DNA from: Epiperipatus broadwayi
Lineage: Eukaryota; Onychophora; Udeonychophora; Euonychophora; Peripatidae
Assembly: GCA_028023455.1 (NCBI GenBank)
Contig: JAQFVV010000049.1
Coordinates: forward strand, 3,819,649-3,883,648
Direction: 5' to 3'
DNA: 64,000 nucleotides
Positions 12,000 through 24,219 of this stretch are shown here, one piece after another; position 1 is the first letter of the stretch; each line of letters begins with the position of its first letter. A program made the translations under genes and the position numbers. Below the pieces are notes generated by a model that was not told the origin of the DNA, did not search any database, and saw only the letters and a program-made list of their open reading frames with translations.

Positions 12000-12955
12000 A
12001 GAAACTTAATTATTTATAGTAAGCACATAGTAATTGAAAATAGTGCACATGGTCTCATAGGGAACAGACACCCAGAAATACAAATATTTAATGAGATTTA
12101 ACAGTTTGATGCTTACATTATTTATTGAATATTTTCTACTCATTTACATGGTTAATTTTGAAGTACATTTAAGACATTTTATTTTCTTGCTATGAAATAA
12201 TTAAATTTTTAAAAAATGAGCAAAGAAACTTAGCTGTCTATAAAACAATAGCAATAAAATTATGGAACAGTGTTCCCTAAAAAAAAATAGAGATTCAAAT
12301 ATGTGAGTAGAATTACAAGATTTTAGTTGTTAGCAACAGTACACATTGTATTTTCATAAATGTGAATGAAAAAAATAGATATAATGATAATGAGAAAGGA
12401 GAAAATGAAAAGATGATTATTGAGAATATTTTTTAAAGAAATTGTTAAGAACATATGAGGGTTAAATTGAAATAGTCTAAAGAAAATAATTGTGTGGCAT
12501 AGTATATTTAATCACTAAAAATGGAGACACTATGAAAAAGTTGAAATGAGAGTGTTTTATGTAAATAAAAACATCGGTGAGTTTAGAAGCATAACTGTAA
12601 AACACTATTCTATTTTATATGAATGATTTGCATTAATAAAATTGGCAAAAAAATATAATTAGCATCACTGTAAAGAATATATAAAACATGGTATAAAAAT
12701 TTAAAATCTAAGTAAAATATATGATGAGTAATTCATAAGTTTAAGGGAAATCTAATTATGCACTAATAATTAATAATATATACGCATCACTTTAAAATTA
12801 TAAAATAATAATAAATAAATATGCTACATACATATAATATATAGGGTATATGAGCATAGACTTTCACACAACCCACCACTCTCCACTTTATCTCGTAACA
12901 CTGATACACTTGAACACATATATGTCGAAAAGATAAATAATCACCAATATCCATA
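12000..12955. other. AT-rich DNA with no recognised feature
   Basis: No long ORF, repeat partner or RNA gene. A CT/AT dinucleotide microsatellite lies just beyond it at about 12999-13022. Confidence 0.5.
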
Positions 12956-13139
12956 TTTCATGCTAAACCAGCAATCATCAGTTGGTCCAGATTACCATCT
13001 CTCTCTCTCTATATATATATATGCTATAAGTGCTCACATATATATTAAGATAGCCAATCTTTATACTTTAATGGACTGGCTTCAATCTACTCCACACTCC
13101 AATTCTTCAACCGTCCATCCAATTGAAAATCTGACATAT

Positions 13140-13237
13140 ATATAAATAAGTGAAGTTTTTAATAAAATTTTATAGCTTTATAAAGTCGCTCAGCTATAAA
13201 GCTATAAAATTTTATTAAAAACTTCACTTATTTATAT
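13140..13237. repeat. Perfect hairpin, 43-bp arms, 12-bp loop
   Basis: Bases 13140-13182 and 13195-13237 are exact reverse complements, with the loop aagtcgctcagc. No mismatch was found on base-by-base reading. The lack of divergence implies a recent origin or gene-conversion-like maintenance. It could be a tiny MITE or the result of a fold-back replication error. No coding content. Confidence 0.95.
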
Positions 13238-13962
13238 GTACGTAGCATATTTATTTATCACTAATAGTTAATGAGAAATTAGGAAAGATAAAAGATATAA
13301 AATTTAAAATTTATGAAGAAGGAATTGATATGGCAAAAAAGATTTTCAAATGAGTGTTAATTTTGCTGTAATAGGACAAACCAAAAAAATGAAATAAAAA
13401 TTAACAAGTAATCTAAAAAAACACTGCATATAAAAAATAAGGTAAAGATAAGATGTGATAAACTATTGTAACAAAAAAATGGTTAGATAAAAATTAAAAT
13501 AGAATTGAACATAATAAAAAATTAACTGAGAAAATAAGCAATGTAGCAAGAAGAAATTATAAATATTTTGAATTCATGTGAGGATTAAAAGTAAGAAGGA
13601 ACTGGCTATTATATTATTTAAGTCCAAAGGGAAGAACATGGAAAAAATATTCAACAAATATATAATAACATTCTTTAACGATTGGGAATTGGACAGTGAC
13701 TTTGATTTATTGGAGTTTAATTTATGGAAATAGTTCAATTAAAAAAACAAAGCAAAAAGAATAAATGATATGAAATCTGAAATATTAATAAATATAGGAT
13801 GGTATGCTAGTTTGATTTTTTTTTAAAACTTCGATAAAATTATAAATGATAATATTGTAAATGAATGGAAAGGTATAAAAATTATTTTTAAAAGGAATAA
13901 CATTTTATATTGTTAAACATCATCCATGATCACATTTCTATCATTAATTGTTGATAAACAGA

Positions 13963-14192
13963 AAAACTCTCAAGTAACCTGTGAAACAAGTAATCAATGG
14001 ATCCAGAGTTGCAAAAATCCCTATCTAACCTCCCTCCAAATCCCCAGACTAGCTCCTCATACAGGCCATAACCAGAAACTAGTCTGGGGATATTGGAGGA
14101 GTAGGCATTAGATAGGGATTTTATGCACAAGCCTTCTGGAATCCATTGATTACTCTGTTTAGCACAGGTGGTAATACTGTATGGAGAGTTTT
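13963..14192 (+). repeat. Fold-back family member with GAAAC-TA-GTC loop
   Basis: The left arm (about 13963-14050) and right arm (about 14079-14192) are reverse complements with several percent divergence. Shared family text includes taatcaatggat, ccctatct and actagtctgggg. The loop carries a hammerhead-like remnant. The outer end reads ctgtatggagagttttg, as in the 18.9-kb copy. Overlapping ORFs of 61 and 66 codons on opposite strands are consequences of the inverted repeat. Confidence 0.85.
14053..14100 (+). ncRNA. Hammerhead-like motif with 5' core deleted
   Basis: The stem-I strand CTCCTCA (14053-14059) is followed by TACA where the other copies have CTGATGA plus A. A damaged stem (GGC CATAA CC), then A, GAAAC (14075-14079), TA, and GTC (14082-14084) follow. 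TGGGGA (14085-14090) could pair with CTCCTCA in six positions including one G-U. The cleavage triplet GTC is intact but the catalytic CTGATGA is lost, so this copy should be inactive. Confidence 0.45.
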
Positions 14193-14199
14193 GCTCTGT

Positions 14200-16655
14200 T
14201 TATTTTATATTGTTCTGTTGTTAAAGACCAAAAATAACACTTCAATAATTTATTAAATATTTATATACACATTAACAAATAGGGAGTAGAGAATAAAATC
14301 ATAGAGAGATTAAGACTGTATTTTATTCCGTTAAACGAATAGAGATTAATTTATTCTGTATTATTGAAATATTTTATAAAAAAAATAAATCATTATTTAT
14401 TGCAATTTTAGTTTGAGAAAAAGCTTAGTTTAGATTGTTAAGAATATATTGTGAAAAGAATTTGAAAATATAAAAATTGATTTAGGATTGTTGCAAACAT
14501 TAAGATCATACAAAGATCATTTTTATAAATGTCAATTGGAAAATAAAGAACTGATAGAAGTAGGCATAAAACTGAAAGATGAAGAATAGAAAGAAGAAAA
14601 CATGTAGGTATTTAAATAATTTATTAAATGAAAAGAGAATTATGCAAACAGTTAGAAATTAATAAGATAAAATACAAAAAATAAAATGAGATTAATAAAA
14701 AAAAACAGTATGAGTTATATCGAATAATTTTGAAAGAAATTTTGGTAACTGCATTAACATTGAGAAAATGAATCATTCTGTATTAGTGAATGGTCTAAAT
14801 TCTTTTTTAGATAAAAGTAAAATAAATATACAGATATACATTGGGTGTAAGTTAGGTCAGCATATTACACTGTTCAAGGAATCATGGGATAGTCATTTCT
14901 GGGAATAAATTAAAGGAAAATTAAAATTTTTGGAAGTCCTTAATACAAATGAAAATATTTAGCAAAATAATATTTAATTATATTATGTGGAAAAACAGCA
15001 AAGACATCAGGAAAAAAACTTTTATAATATAAAGAGTTAATAGATAAATAAATAATTTTTATATGTTTTAATAAAAATTTGATAAATGTTTACAGAATAT
15101 ATTGCAGGTAAATAATTATTAAGAATTTCTAAAAGAAGATATATTGATTAGAAAAAATAAGTAGAATTATGGAAAATAAGTATGAATACTTTTGTTGATA
15201 TTGTATAAAATATATAAAATATTAAATAGTATACAATAATATTAGAAGTGTTTAATATTATTTGGTACAAGAAGGAGAGCTATGGTTAACACAAAAATAG
15301 TGGAATAAGTATTTGGACCATAGAAAAAAGTTATGTGGAGATGAAAAAAAAAGTCAAACACGTATTTTTGGAATGTAAATTCTTGAAAGAGGATTAGAAT
15401 ATGATATATAAAGATTGGAAAAACATAACAATAAACACAATGGCAGAAGTAAAGACTTTTGTTTGGATCTCTTTGATAAAACAAAGAATATTAAAATAAA
15501 ATATTGTAACTGTAAAAATGAAAAAAATAAAAAAATAACAATGATGGAGAAATAATTTGATAATAAGGAGTAAGAAGTAAATGAATTTACCATGTAGTAA
15601 AATGGTTCAGGGGGAGAGAATATTTAACTTGAAATGTACAACCAGAAACATCTAACTCCAGATCATCAGCAAAAATAGTGTTTAATTAGATTGTGGAATG
15701 TGACTATAAATACAGTAATATATATATATGCCAAATTAATAAATAAGGAATAGCATTATGCATTTGTTTAATACATGTGATAACTAGTAAAGAATTTACT
15801 TCAGACACATAATTATATTTAAATTATAGATAAATAAGATAAAGAAAAAAATACCATTAAAAAAAAAATGAATTAACATTGATTAGAAAAATATATAGAA
15901 TATATCTAATAATGCCAGAGAAAGCTTGTATTTGAGTACTGAAAATACAAATAATAAAATGTAACAAAAATTTACACTGTAAAGGGGATTTATTTGAAAA
16001 GAGAAAAAAAAAGATATGACAATTTATTTATGAAATATAAGATATAGAATCAAATTAAACTGTATAGATAGTCAAAGAATCATATAGGAAAAGAGGAAAA
16101 AAGGTAAAATATTCTTTTCCTATATGAAAATAGAATATTGAAATTAGAAAACAGATTTTATTAAATAGTGGTAAGAGAACAAACAAGGAATCATTACTAT
16201 AAAAATGATTTGATTATTATATATATGAAGAAGATAATAAAGGAAACATCTTTAAAATTAAACGTGTTTCAAATGTAAATTTTTTCAATTTCATATTGAA
16301 AAAATATAGACAATTAGCAGTCATGAAAAATTAAATTATTTGAAAATCGTAAACATTTTAATAAGATGCTTTAAGTTCTTAATACTCAGCGAGCCATTGC
16401 ACCTGATATTCGTTTGACTTAATATTGATATTTAGTTTTAATAATAAACTTTTATTCTATATTGTATTTTGATAAACTTTATTTATTAGTCAGGAAGAAT
16501 ATAAAATAAATATTTAAAAATAGAATTATAAAAGAATCAAACTTTTCAGTAAAAAATAAAAATGTTTGTGTAAATAAAATAAATTAAAATGATCTACAAT
16601 GAAACCCTATTTGATTAATTATTCTTATTTATTTTTTTTTTCCATATATTTTATC
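14200..16655. other. AT-rich DNA, no gene recognised
   Basis: Only short low-complexity ORFs are present, for example two overlapping minus-strand Phe/Leu/Ile-rich frames at 15242-15593 that look like translated poly-purine DNA. A 13-bp-arm inverted repeat (tcatataggaaaa ... ttttcctatatga) lies at about 16080-16128. Nothing else stands out. Confidence 0.5.
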
Positions 16656-16659
16656 AGTT

Positions 16660-16752
16660 TTTTTTTTCATATGTCAAATGCATTGCCCGGGAAGCGAACC
16701 CAGGCCAGTTGCACTGAAGGCATCTATGCTAACCACTAGGCCACCAACGCTG
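16660..16752 (-). mobile_element. tRNA-Val-like minimal SINE, copy 2
   Basis: The minus-strand tRNA-like head (16751 to 16680) has A-box tggcctagtggttagc, B-box gggttcgcttccc and matching ends GCGTTGG / GCAATGC. It is followed by atttgacatatg and an A-run (plus-strand T-run at 16661-16668). The anticodon arm is diverged from the other copies. A poly-A tail after about 12 bases of body identifies it as a very short SINE rather than a tRNA gene. Confidence 0.8.
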
Positions 16753-16754
16753 TT

Positions 16755-18825
16755 TTCGGAATTAACATTATATAAATGATGTTATTTTATTCCTGTATCC
16801 ACTGCTTTCTTGAATTGGCACTTTATTGTAATAATCATTAATAAAAGATAGTCTCAATGTAGCATTTTTTCACGTGAATAATTTTTAAAGAAAAAACTGA
16901 AAGAATATAAAGTACTATTTGGTTACCATTTTAAATTTTGGACTGAGTCAGGATATATAAACAATGTTATTGGAAGAAATGCTTCATCAACGACATCTAA
17001 GAGTGGTCACTTCCAAATTTTATTTTATTGTGAATGGCTTTTGCATTTCCTATGTGCTATAGTTTCATCTGTTATTATAGTTCATTATGTTTTATTTCTG
17101 TTAATATTTTGTTTCTATTGTATTTTTATTAAATATATATAGTGAATTTTAAGTTCTATTGACCATTGCAAAAATTTATGAAGTGCTGAAGGTAAAAATG
17201 TTTAAAAGATTAATTACATCAAATTGCATAAAAAGACATCTTGCATGCAACATGATGACAAAATTTATGGAAAACATTAAGATATTTTTCTGAAGAAAGT
17301 CATGATTTATTATTTTAAGGTTTTCGTAAGGTATATAATGTCATACAACATAATTAGGAAGATCTTTCTTGTTATTTATAAGTTGTTTTACTTGTATTTA
17401 ATCAATGAATAAAAACCTTTAATTTATAATTATGATTTTTTTTTTGTAATATTGTTTTTTCACATACATTTATTTATTAACTTCATCTTAAAAATTGAAG
17501 AACTGAGATTTCATAGAACACTATGACTGATTTTTGTTGTATGATTTCCTTACATTAAAAATATAAGTAGCATAGTAAACTTGTATTAAATTTTTGGTTT
17601 GCATAATATGAAGTAATTTGTTATATATTAGATTTGATATAATTTATAAAATATTCTATATAAATATAAATAATTAATCAATAAAATTGTAAAATAAAGT
17701 AATAAGCAAAATAACAATTTTATTGATTGACAATTAAATGTAAACATAATATTACCACCTACCCATTTTCAATGACAAAAAACCATTTTCAAGAATCAAA
17801 ATAATTAATAACAAAAATGGAAAAAATTGCAAATAGTAAATAATTATATGGTTAGTTGCTTTACCAGACATATTTAAACATCCAAGAGATAGGTTGCATG
17901 TGATCTATTCAATTGACCAAATTAAATTATTTTTATTTTATATTCACTAAGAATCATTTCTTGAAACTTTAATTTTGAGTCTGAAATGTGTCTGAAATAA
18001 ACAGATATATACATAATTTCAAATTATTGTAATAAATCTGGAACTGGAGTAAGAAATCATTATGTTGTTAAATACTTTGCAACTATTCTCAACTGTGCCA
18101 GAAACGGATACTGATGTTGGCTGAACTCTTATTTACTTTTTATTTAATTACTTGCTTGAATATTTATTGTTTAACATGATCTTTCAATTTTCTCTTATTA
18201 TATAATTTATTTAAGTAGTTATATTTAAATGCATTCATTTTGCATTTATGATAAGGCTCCAGATAAATACAATTAACTTTATATATCATTGTTAAATAAA
18301 CTACTGTCTTTATTATAAATGCATATAATAAATTATAAACTGCAATAGAAAAGTAAATTGAACATTTTACTAATTCTTAAAATAAATAACATTTAGTTAT
18401 AATGATGAATATAAATTTATTCCATAGATAATAAAGAATGTGGTATATTTTCATAAACTGACTTTTAAATGAATTTTATTCATTTGGAACATGGTGGACT
18501 TTGATAAAAAATTTTAAATGAAGTAATAGCAGACTTTCTATTTTATCAATAGTTCTTATTAGTTCTTTCCTAAAGCATTATAGGGAGGGGGGGTATGAAT
18601 TCTCTTAAAATTATTATATAAGAAATAGCATTAGGATCTCTTCTTTTGGAAGCTGAAATTTATTTTCAATAGACTTAATAACATCTTCCAATTCCATATT
18701 AATTATTTCCTTTTTAAAAAACTGAATTATTCAGGAATTGTTTTTTTTTAAGTTGCAATAACCTGTACTCTTCAATCAAATGAATCTATTTTGTTAATGG
18801 CTCAGCATGCTTTTCTCAGCAACCT
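16755..18825. other. AT-rich DNA, no gene recognised
   Basis: No ORF with a recognisable product and no structured RNA. The gggaggggggg run near 18580-18592 is the only G-rich tract in this part. Confidence 0.5.
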
Positions 18826-18830
18826 TACCT

Positions 18831-19089
18831 TTATAATAGGCAAAACTCTCTCCATACAGTAGTGCCATTCTAAGCAAGACAGAGTAATCAATGGATGCCA
18901 GAAGGCTTGTGCATAAAATCCCTATCTAGTGCCTACTCATCCAATACCCCCAAACTAGTTTCTGGCTTATGGCCTTCATCAGTGAGGAGCCTTGATAGGG
19001 ATTTTATGCCCAAGCCTTCTGGCATCCATTGATTACTCTGTCTTGCTTAGAGTGGCACTACTGTATGGAGAGAGTTTTGTCTATTATAA
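18831..19089 (-). repeat. Best-preserved fold-back family member, 96-bp arms
   Basis: The arms 18831-18926 and 18994-19089 are near-perfect reverse complements with a 67-bp loop. The outer end reads ctctctccatacagtagtg, and inner text includes gtgcataaaatccctatc. The right flank (from about 19091) carries the family tail agcatggaagatagtaatcat, also found at 11.5 and 11.9 kb. The loop holds a hammerhead-like motif on the minus strand. Low arm divergence suggests this is the youngest copy in the window. Confidence 0.9.
18941..18990 (-). ncRNA. Hammerhead-ribozyme-like motif, all core segments present
   Basis: Read on the minus strand: stem-I strand CTCCTCA (18989-18983), CTGATGA (18982-18976), linker A, stem II GGC / GCC (18974-18972 with 18966-18964) closing the loop CATAA, A, GAAAC (18962-18958), TA, GTT (18955-18953), then TGGGGG (18952-18947). 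The last segment can pair with CTCCTCA in six positions (four Watson-Crick, two G-U). This is the order of a type-I hammerhead. Weak points: A-A flanks replace the usual G-C closing pair of stem II, stem III is only two pairs around two bases, and the triplet is GTT where the 14-kb copy has GTC. Activity is untested. Confidence 0.55.
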
Positions 19090-19177
19090 CAACAGTTATG
19101 AGCAAGCATGGAAGATAGTAATCATGTGATGTTTTAGGGTTCAACATTACATTCTTAATTCAAATAAGAAACACTAG

Positions 19178-19406
19178 ATAAAATATATTTTTCTTAAAAC
19201 AATAAAACCAATTACTCAGAGCTTTAATAGGTTTATAAATGTAGATAATAACAATAAACTTTTAAGCTATCAACAATCTCAATCTGTAGTCAAGGCAACC
19301 TCCTTTAACAATAAAGGTGCTACCATTTTTATCTATGTTCTGATATGTTTATATAGACACTAAAGATTGCAACTTGGCCAAGGAGTATAACATTAATAAT
19401 GCAAAG
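19178..19406 (+). repeat. Direct repeat unit, copy 1 (about 229 bp)
   Basis: Nearly identical to 19533-19760. Both contain gctttaataggtttataaat and gcaacttggccaaggagt. Distance between copies is 355 bp. No ORF. Confidence 0.9.
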
Positions 19407-19444
19407 AAGTTTAAACACATCTCATTAATCAGGCAAATATAATC

Positions 19445-19530
19445 TGTTCTGAAAGCAGACTAATAAATAGTCAATTATAACTTCCAGATTCTGAAAGCAG
19501 ACTAATAAAGTCATTTATAACTTCCAAATT
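19445..19530 (+). repeat. Short tandem duplication inside the spacer
   Basis: The block ctgaaagcagactaataaa followed by a diverged cataacttcc-type ending occurs twice in a row, at about 19449-19488 and 19490-19528. It separates the two larger direct repeats. Confidence 0.8.
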
Positions 19531-19532
19531 CC

Positions 19533-19760
19533 ATATAAAATATATATTTATTAATACAACAAAGCCAATTATTCAAGGCTTTAATAGGTTTATAAATATA
19601 GATAACAGTCACCAGTTAAGCTATTAACAATCTCAATCTGTAGTCAAGGCAACCTCCTTTAACAATAAAGGTGCTACCATTTTTATCTATGTTCTGATAT
19701 GTTTATATAGACACTAAAGATTGCAACTTGGCCAAGGAGTGTAACATTAATAATGCAAAG
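19533..19760 (+). repeat. Direct repeat unit, copy 2
   Basis: Copy of 19178-19406 with small differences. It is followed at 19761-19840 by an inverted partial copy (ctttattgttaaaggaggtt), so the cluster is two direct units plus one inverted fragment. A weaker relative of the block gtcaaggcaacctcc is at about 25100. Confidence 0.9.
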
Positions 19761-19849
19761 ATTAGACAATAGTTAAAGGTGGTACCATCTTTATTGTTAA
19801 AGGAGGTTGTTTTGACTACAGGTTGACATCATTGATAACATAAAAGTTA

Positions 19850-22800
19850 ATTGTTATATACTTACCATGAATTTCAATTTAAATAATTTTGATATTATTT
19901 ACAATTATAAAGCATTTTTTGAAGTATTGTTAATTTTTATGTTCATTCTTTTGAATAATGTACATTGCTAACAGGTTTTAAAAGTGTGAATTAAATCTTG
20001 GTCCAATGCATATAGCAAGTAGTCATAGAGAAGAAAACATACACATATTTCTTTAAATTAACTATTCAAACAATATTGTCAATGAAACTGCCAGAAACAT
20101 ACTTTTACCAACATTAAAATGATGTTAAAATAACCAGGCAATCACACCCATCCAATGCAATTGTTTTGTGCCTTATTACACTTACATTTATTGGGTTACT
20201 GCATCTTATAAATACCAATCTCAATACAACATGAAAAAGAATGGTAGAAAATTTATTGTGGTCATCAGAATCATATTTTTATGAGACTGGCTTTGTTTAT
20301 GACAGATGAAGAACAATGTAATAAATCATGAAACAATTGTCAATGATGGACTAATTGACTGTTTATTTAATCATGCTGCCAAAGTTATTATGTATTGCTA
20401 GTGATTTGATTGGCTGGCTTGTTAATATTTTTTAAGCAGATCATTTCCATGTTATTTCTACTTTAGTAATATGCATAACTGTATTACATTATTTTTCTAC
20501 TTCTCAGAGTTTTTATCTCAAAGAATTAATTTTTGAAAAAAAAAAAAAAAATTTAATAATTCTAAACTGTAGATTTAAAATATTCTATAATCAGGTTGAA
20601 AAAGTCTTCTCGCAATTCAAACTTTAGATTTTGATTTATAATACAGATGTAGGCTGATCTTTGTATATTTTTGGGGCATTAATACTCTCAGTATTAAAAA
20701 TCAGTGCACATATTAGCTTCAGACTTTCTTTTATATTACCCTCCAAAGAAAAAAAATCAATTGTTATTTAAAGCAAAAGGTGGTCTTCTCTTATTTAACT
20801 AAAACCAATGAAAGGACTTTTAAATTTAAGTTTTATATTGAAATTGTTAAAATTCTTCATGAAGAGAAAAACCATGATAAAAGAAAAATTAAGGTGACAA
20901 TTTTAATAAATAGAAATAAAATGAATGTAATTAACAAACAAGCTGGCAACATTAAAATTTGGGAATCGTGAGATTTTAGCTGATGACATTTGCTTCTGTT
21001 ATAATTTTTGAATTTAATAGGAGTTGAAGAGACTTAAACAATTAACCAAAAGTATATATATATAAATTAAAAGAAATATTAGTACCACATCTTATATGGA
21101 AAAATCTTAATAACATTAAATGTACCCCTGATGCTTGTTAGGTGCTAAGAATTTTTGTCAAAAGTAATAATTGTATTTAATATAAAACAAAAAAATGGAT
21201 TTTTTTTATAGAATATAATAGATACCATGAATAAGGACTTTCAGCACTATTTAATTTTACCAATAATTTTTTTATGTATGTCATTTTAAGAAGTGGCTTT
21301 AGATTTTAATACTTAAATAGATCTTCCAATATAGAGCTGATCATCAAAATTAAATATTGGTTGTTTAGTATTTTTGTGGTATTAAACAATTCACGTAAGA
21401 AAAAATGCTCTCTGAACTTTTTAAAAAGCACTATCAGATTTGATAAAATAGAAAGACTTCCATATGCTCATATTGCTGCAAGAACATCTTTGATATTAAA
21501 AACAGGATATATGGTTTTGTTGATAGACCTATTAAAACATACTTAGTAATTGCTACTTAAATAAATTTGGTCAATAGGCTTACTGATATCTACCCACAAC
21601 ATAAACAGGCTGATTTATTTGTAGGTTTTAATATGTCCTTACAAACCAATTTATTTTAAAATTTGTCAACTATTTGTTTTTGGGCAAATACAACGTTATG
21701 CAGTTTGCCAATTATGAGTTTCATTTCTCAAGTTAACTGAACTGTAACTTTCTCTTATTAATATCCATGGAGTTAAGCAAATTTTCCTCTTACTTTAGAT
21801 AATAATTTGGCTTAAAAGAACTTTTGACTTCAATTTTCTAAATAAGGTCATCATGCTTGTTGACTTTTTTTAAAAAAAGTTTTTCTTTATTTTTCCCAAT
21901 GATATTCCAATCTTCCCTTAAAGCCTATGTTAGTTATAGATATATGTTTCTCCTTTTAATTATTTCTATATTATTATTTAAAGTAAAAATTTAATGACTT
22001 TTTTTTTATCAAAAGAACTGGATGAATATGCTATTTAGCTATTATAAATCTATGCAAAATATTGTCAACATTAAATTTAATTAATCTCACATTTTTGTGC
22101 AGCTGTAAAGCTGATGAAACTGGAATTTTCTTTTACAGTCTGATTTTTTTTGTGGTTGGCTGAAGATATGAGGTATTTAATTAAATTTAATGCAGATGGA
22201 AATTGGAGAATTCATCATTCTTAAAACATTACATATTATTTGACACTGTTTAATTATTATATTATATATAACATTTTATAAAGTGTAAAAAATTATTAGA
22301 GATATATAAAATTTATAGGTGCTATAAACAAATATAACTAGAATGATGTTCTAAAACATTTGAAATACTTTTTGAAGTGAAATAATGAGTATATATTTCT
22401 TAAAAGTCATCATCTTAGTGAGGGCAAATAATTTAAAAGTTGAACTGTTACCATGAATTATTTTCAAGTCAGTATCTATTTTGTATAAATTGTTACAATA
22501 TATAACGACAAAGAGACATAATAATGTAATAACTTGCAATCACTGAATTTGTCATTTGAATGTTAATATAATGACCGTCAAGGAGAAACATGCTTCATCG
22601 CAGGTGAGATTGAGGTAATTAATATATCTATGGGTACTAAGGCTATGATAATATTTATACAAAGTTCATATTTTATAATAAAAATCCTGTACACAATATC
22701 TATTACAATACTTAGAAGTTGCAATTACTTCAAATCATATTTGTAAACTTTATCTCCATTTACTGAGTTTATTCACTGAATAAAACCTCTATTACTATTA

Positions 22801-23295
22801 TTATTACTTTTAAAATTTTGAAATAACAATTAAAACTAAGTTTTGTTTCTTTAAATAACAAAAAAAATATAATTTCTCTAAGAGTAATTACTGTTTTCTT
22901 ATTCTGAAAATGAACAGTTTGAACATTGATATGACGTGACCTGCTGCGACAGACTTATCAAGAGCGACTGATCCAACCACGTGATTTTATCTTGCTCTCA
23001 CCTTTGACTTAATGGACAGAAATAATTTCTCACACACAAAATTTCTATTTTGTTACTTTTTTCCACTTCACTTATGATGCCATTTCAAATTGCATTTTGT
23101 TTTTAATCATTATTTATATATATATTTCAGATATTTGAATAATTGTGTATTTTTAATATTATCTTAAAAATACTTGGATAATAATATTGTAATTCAAAAA
23201 AAATAAAATATATATGTGTGTGTGCATGGTAGATAACTTAATAAAAACAGTTTTATATTCGGAAAATTTTTTGTGAAAAAGCATTTAAGAATAAA
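19850..23295. other. AT-rich DNA, no gene recognised
   Basis: Several 60-codon ORFs exist but none has a recognisable domain or codon pattern. A-tract at 20538-20552. A less AT-rich patch near 22930-22990 (gctgcgacagac, ccaaccacgtga) has no identified partner. Confidence 0.5.
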
Positions 23296-23304
23296 ATGTG
23301 TCAA

Positions 23305-23395
23305 GCATTGGTGGTTGAGTGGTCAGCACAGCCGCCTTACAAGCAGTTGTTCCGGGTTCGCTTCCCGGCCGATGCTTTGAGACATGAAAAAAAAT
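23305..23395 (+). mobile_element. tRNA-Val-like minimal SINE, copy 3
   Basis: A 71-nt tRNA-like head (23305-23375) has complete acceptor ends GCATTGG / CCGATGC and a perfect T-arm (CCGGG, loop TTCGCTT, CCCGG). The anticodon loop cttacaa would give anticodon UAC, but the anticodon stem has one mismatch. It is followed by tttgagacatg and eight A. It is the tRNA-like copy closest to a real tRNA, but the tail and its relatives show a retroposed SINE. Confidence 0.8.
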
Positions 23396-23399
23396 ATTA

Positions 23400-24115
23400 T
23401 AAAGAAATGACTGCAATATATAATATATACCCACTGATTTAAACAGCTCATTATAAAGTATTTTAACTTTCAAATTCTTGTATTGATTTGAATGTGTGGT
23501 AATGGAAGCTGAAGGTTTACACTCAATGGGTTTGTTCTGCCACTTCTGATGCTTAAACTTCATAGAACTCCTAAACAATAAACCATTTGATTACTTATTT
23601 AATTTTTAGGCATATAAGCTTATAGCAAGATTACGTTTTTTTTTCTCTACTTTAATGTCAATTATCATAAGGTTAAATAATCAATAGTTTCCAGATGGTA
23701 ATACAATTTATTAATTCCCAGTTTTTACAAGATCAAGCAATGTTCTATTGGTATATAACAAACTATATTATTGACAAACTGTAAGTAATTTTGATTTTTA
23801 AATAATATCACAATATATCTTTTTTCAAATTGATAGTTTATTACAAAGTTCTTATTGTTTTATGTACTATGAAATGTAAAAAATCGAATGGCTCTGATTG
23901 AAATGAACATTAAAATCATAACCAAAATAATTGAAGTCATGATAAATTATATAAAATTAAACTTAGACATTTTCTTATCCATAATTCATAATTTAAAAAG
24001 AAAAATAATTAAAAATTCATAAATTTTGTTTATATATATATTACTTCAGTGCATAACAGCAATCATTTTATTGTCAGAGACACTCCAAGATATTGTCAAT
24101 TTACAATACCCAGTC
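23400..24115. other. Non-coding DNA between two SINEs
   Basis: No feature recognised. A minus-strand 97-codon ORF overlapping the SINE is accidental. Confidence 0.45.
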
Positions 24116-24117
24116 AA

Positions 24118-24219
24118 GCATTGGTGGTCGAGAGGTAAGTGACAGCTGCTTTACAAGCAGCTGTCCCTGGTTAGCAGGTTCGCTTCCTGGCTGATGCTAT
24201 GACACATGGGAAAAAAAAA
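24118..24219 (+). mobile_element. tRNA-Val-like minimal SINE, copy 4
   Basis: The tRNA-like head 24118-24197 has the anticodon arm in its best form: agctgc, loop tttacaa, gcagct, which places UAC (Val) at the anticodon. The extended variable region (tggttagcaggttcg) is shared with copy 1. The tail is tatgacacatggg plus nine A. The clean anticodon stem here supports the Val assignment for the family. Confidence 0.85.

Noticed and set aside
13926-14130. Overlapping ORFs on opposite strands that share residues
   Set aside because: Produced by the inverted repeat of the fold-back element.
15242-15593. Two Phe/Ile/Leu-rich minus-strand ORFs that could be membrane proteins
   Set aside because: The hydrophobic composition comes from T-rich DNA. 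The frames overlap and neither shows a domain.
22930-22990. GC-richer patch as a possible exon or regulatory element
   Set aside because: No open frame, splice signals or repeat partner could be identified.
23305-23375. Functional tRNA-Val gene
   Set aside because: The acceptor and T arms are perfect, but the anticodon stem has a mismatch, a poly-A tail follows, and four similar copies show it is a SINE.
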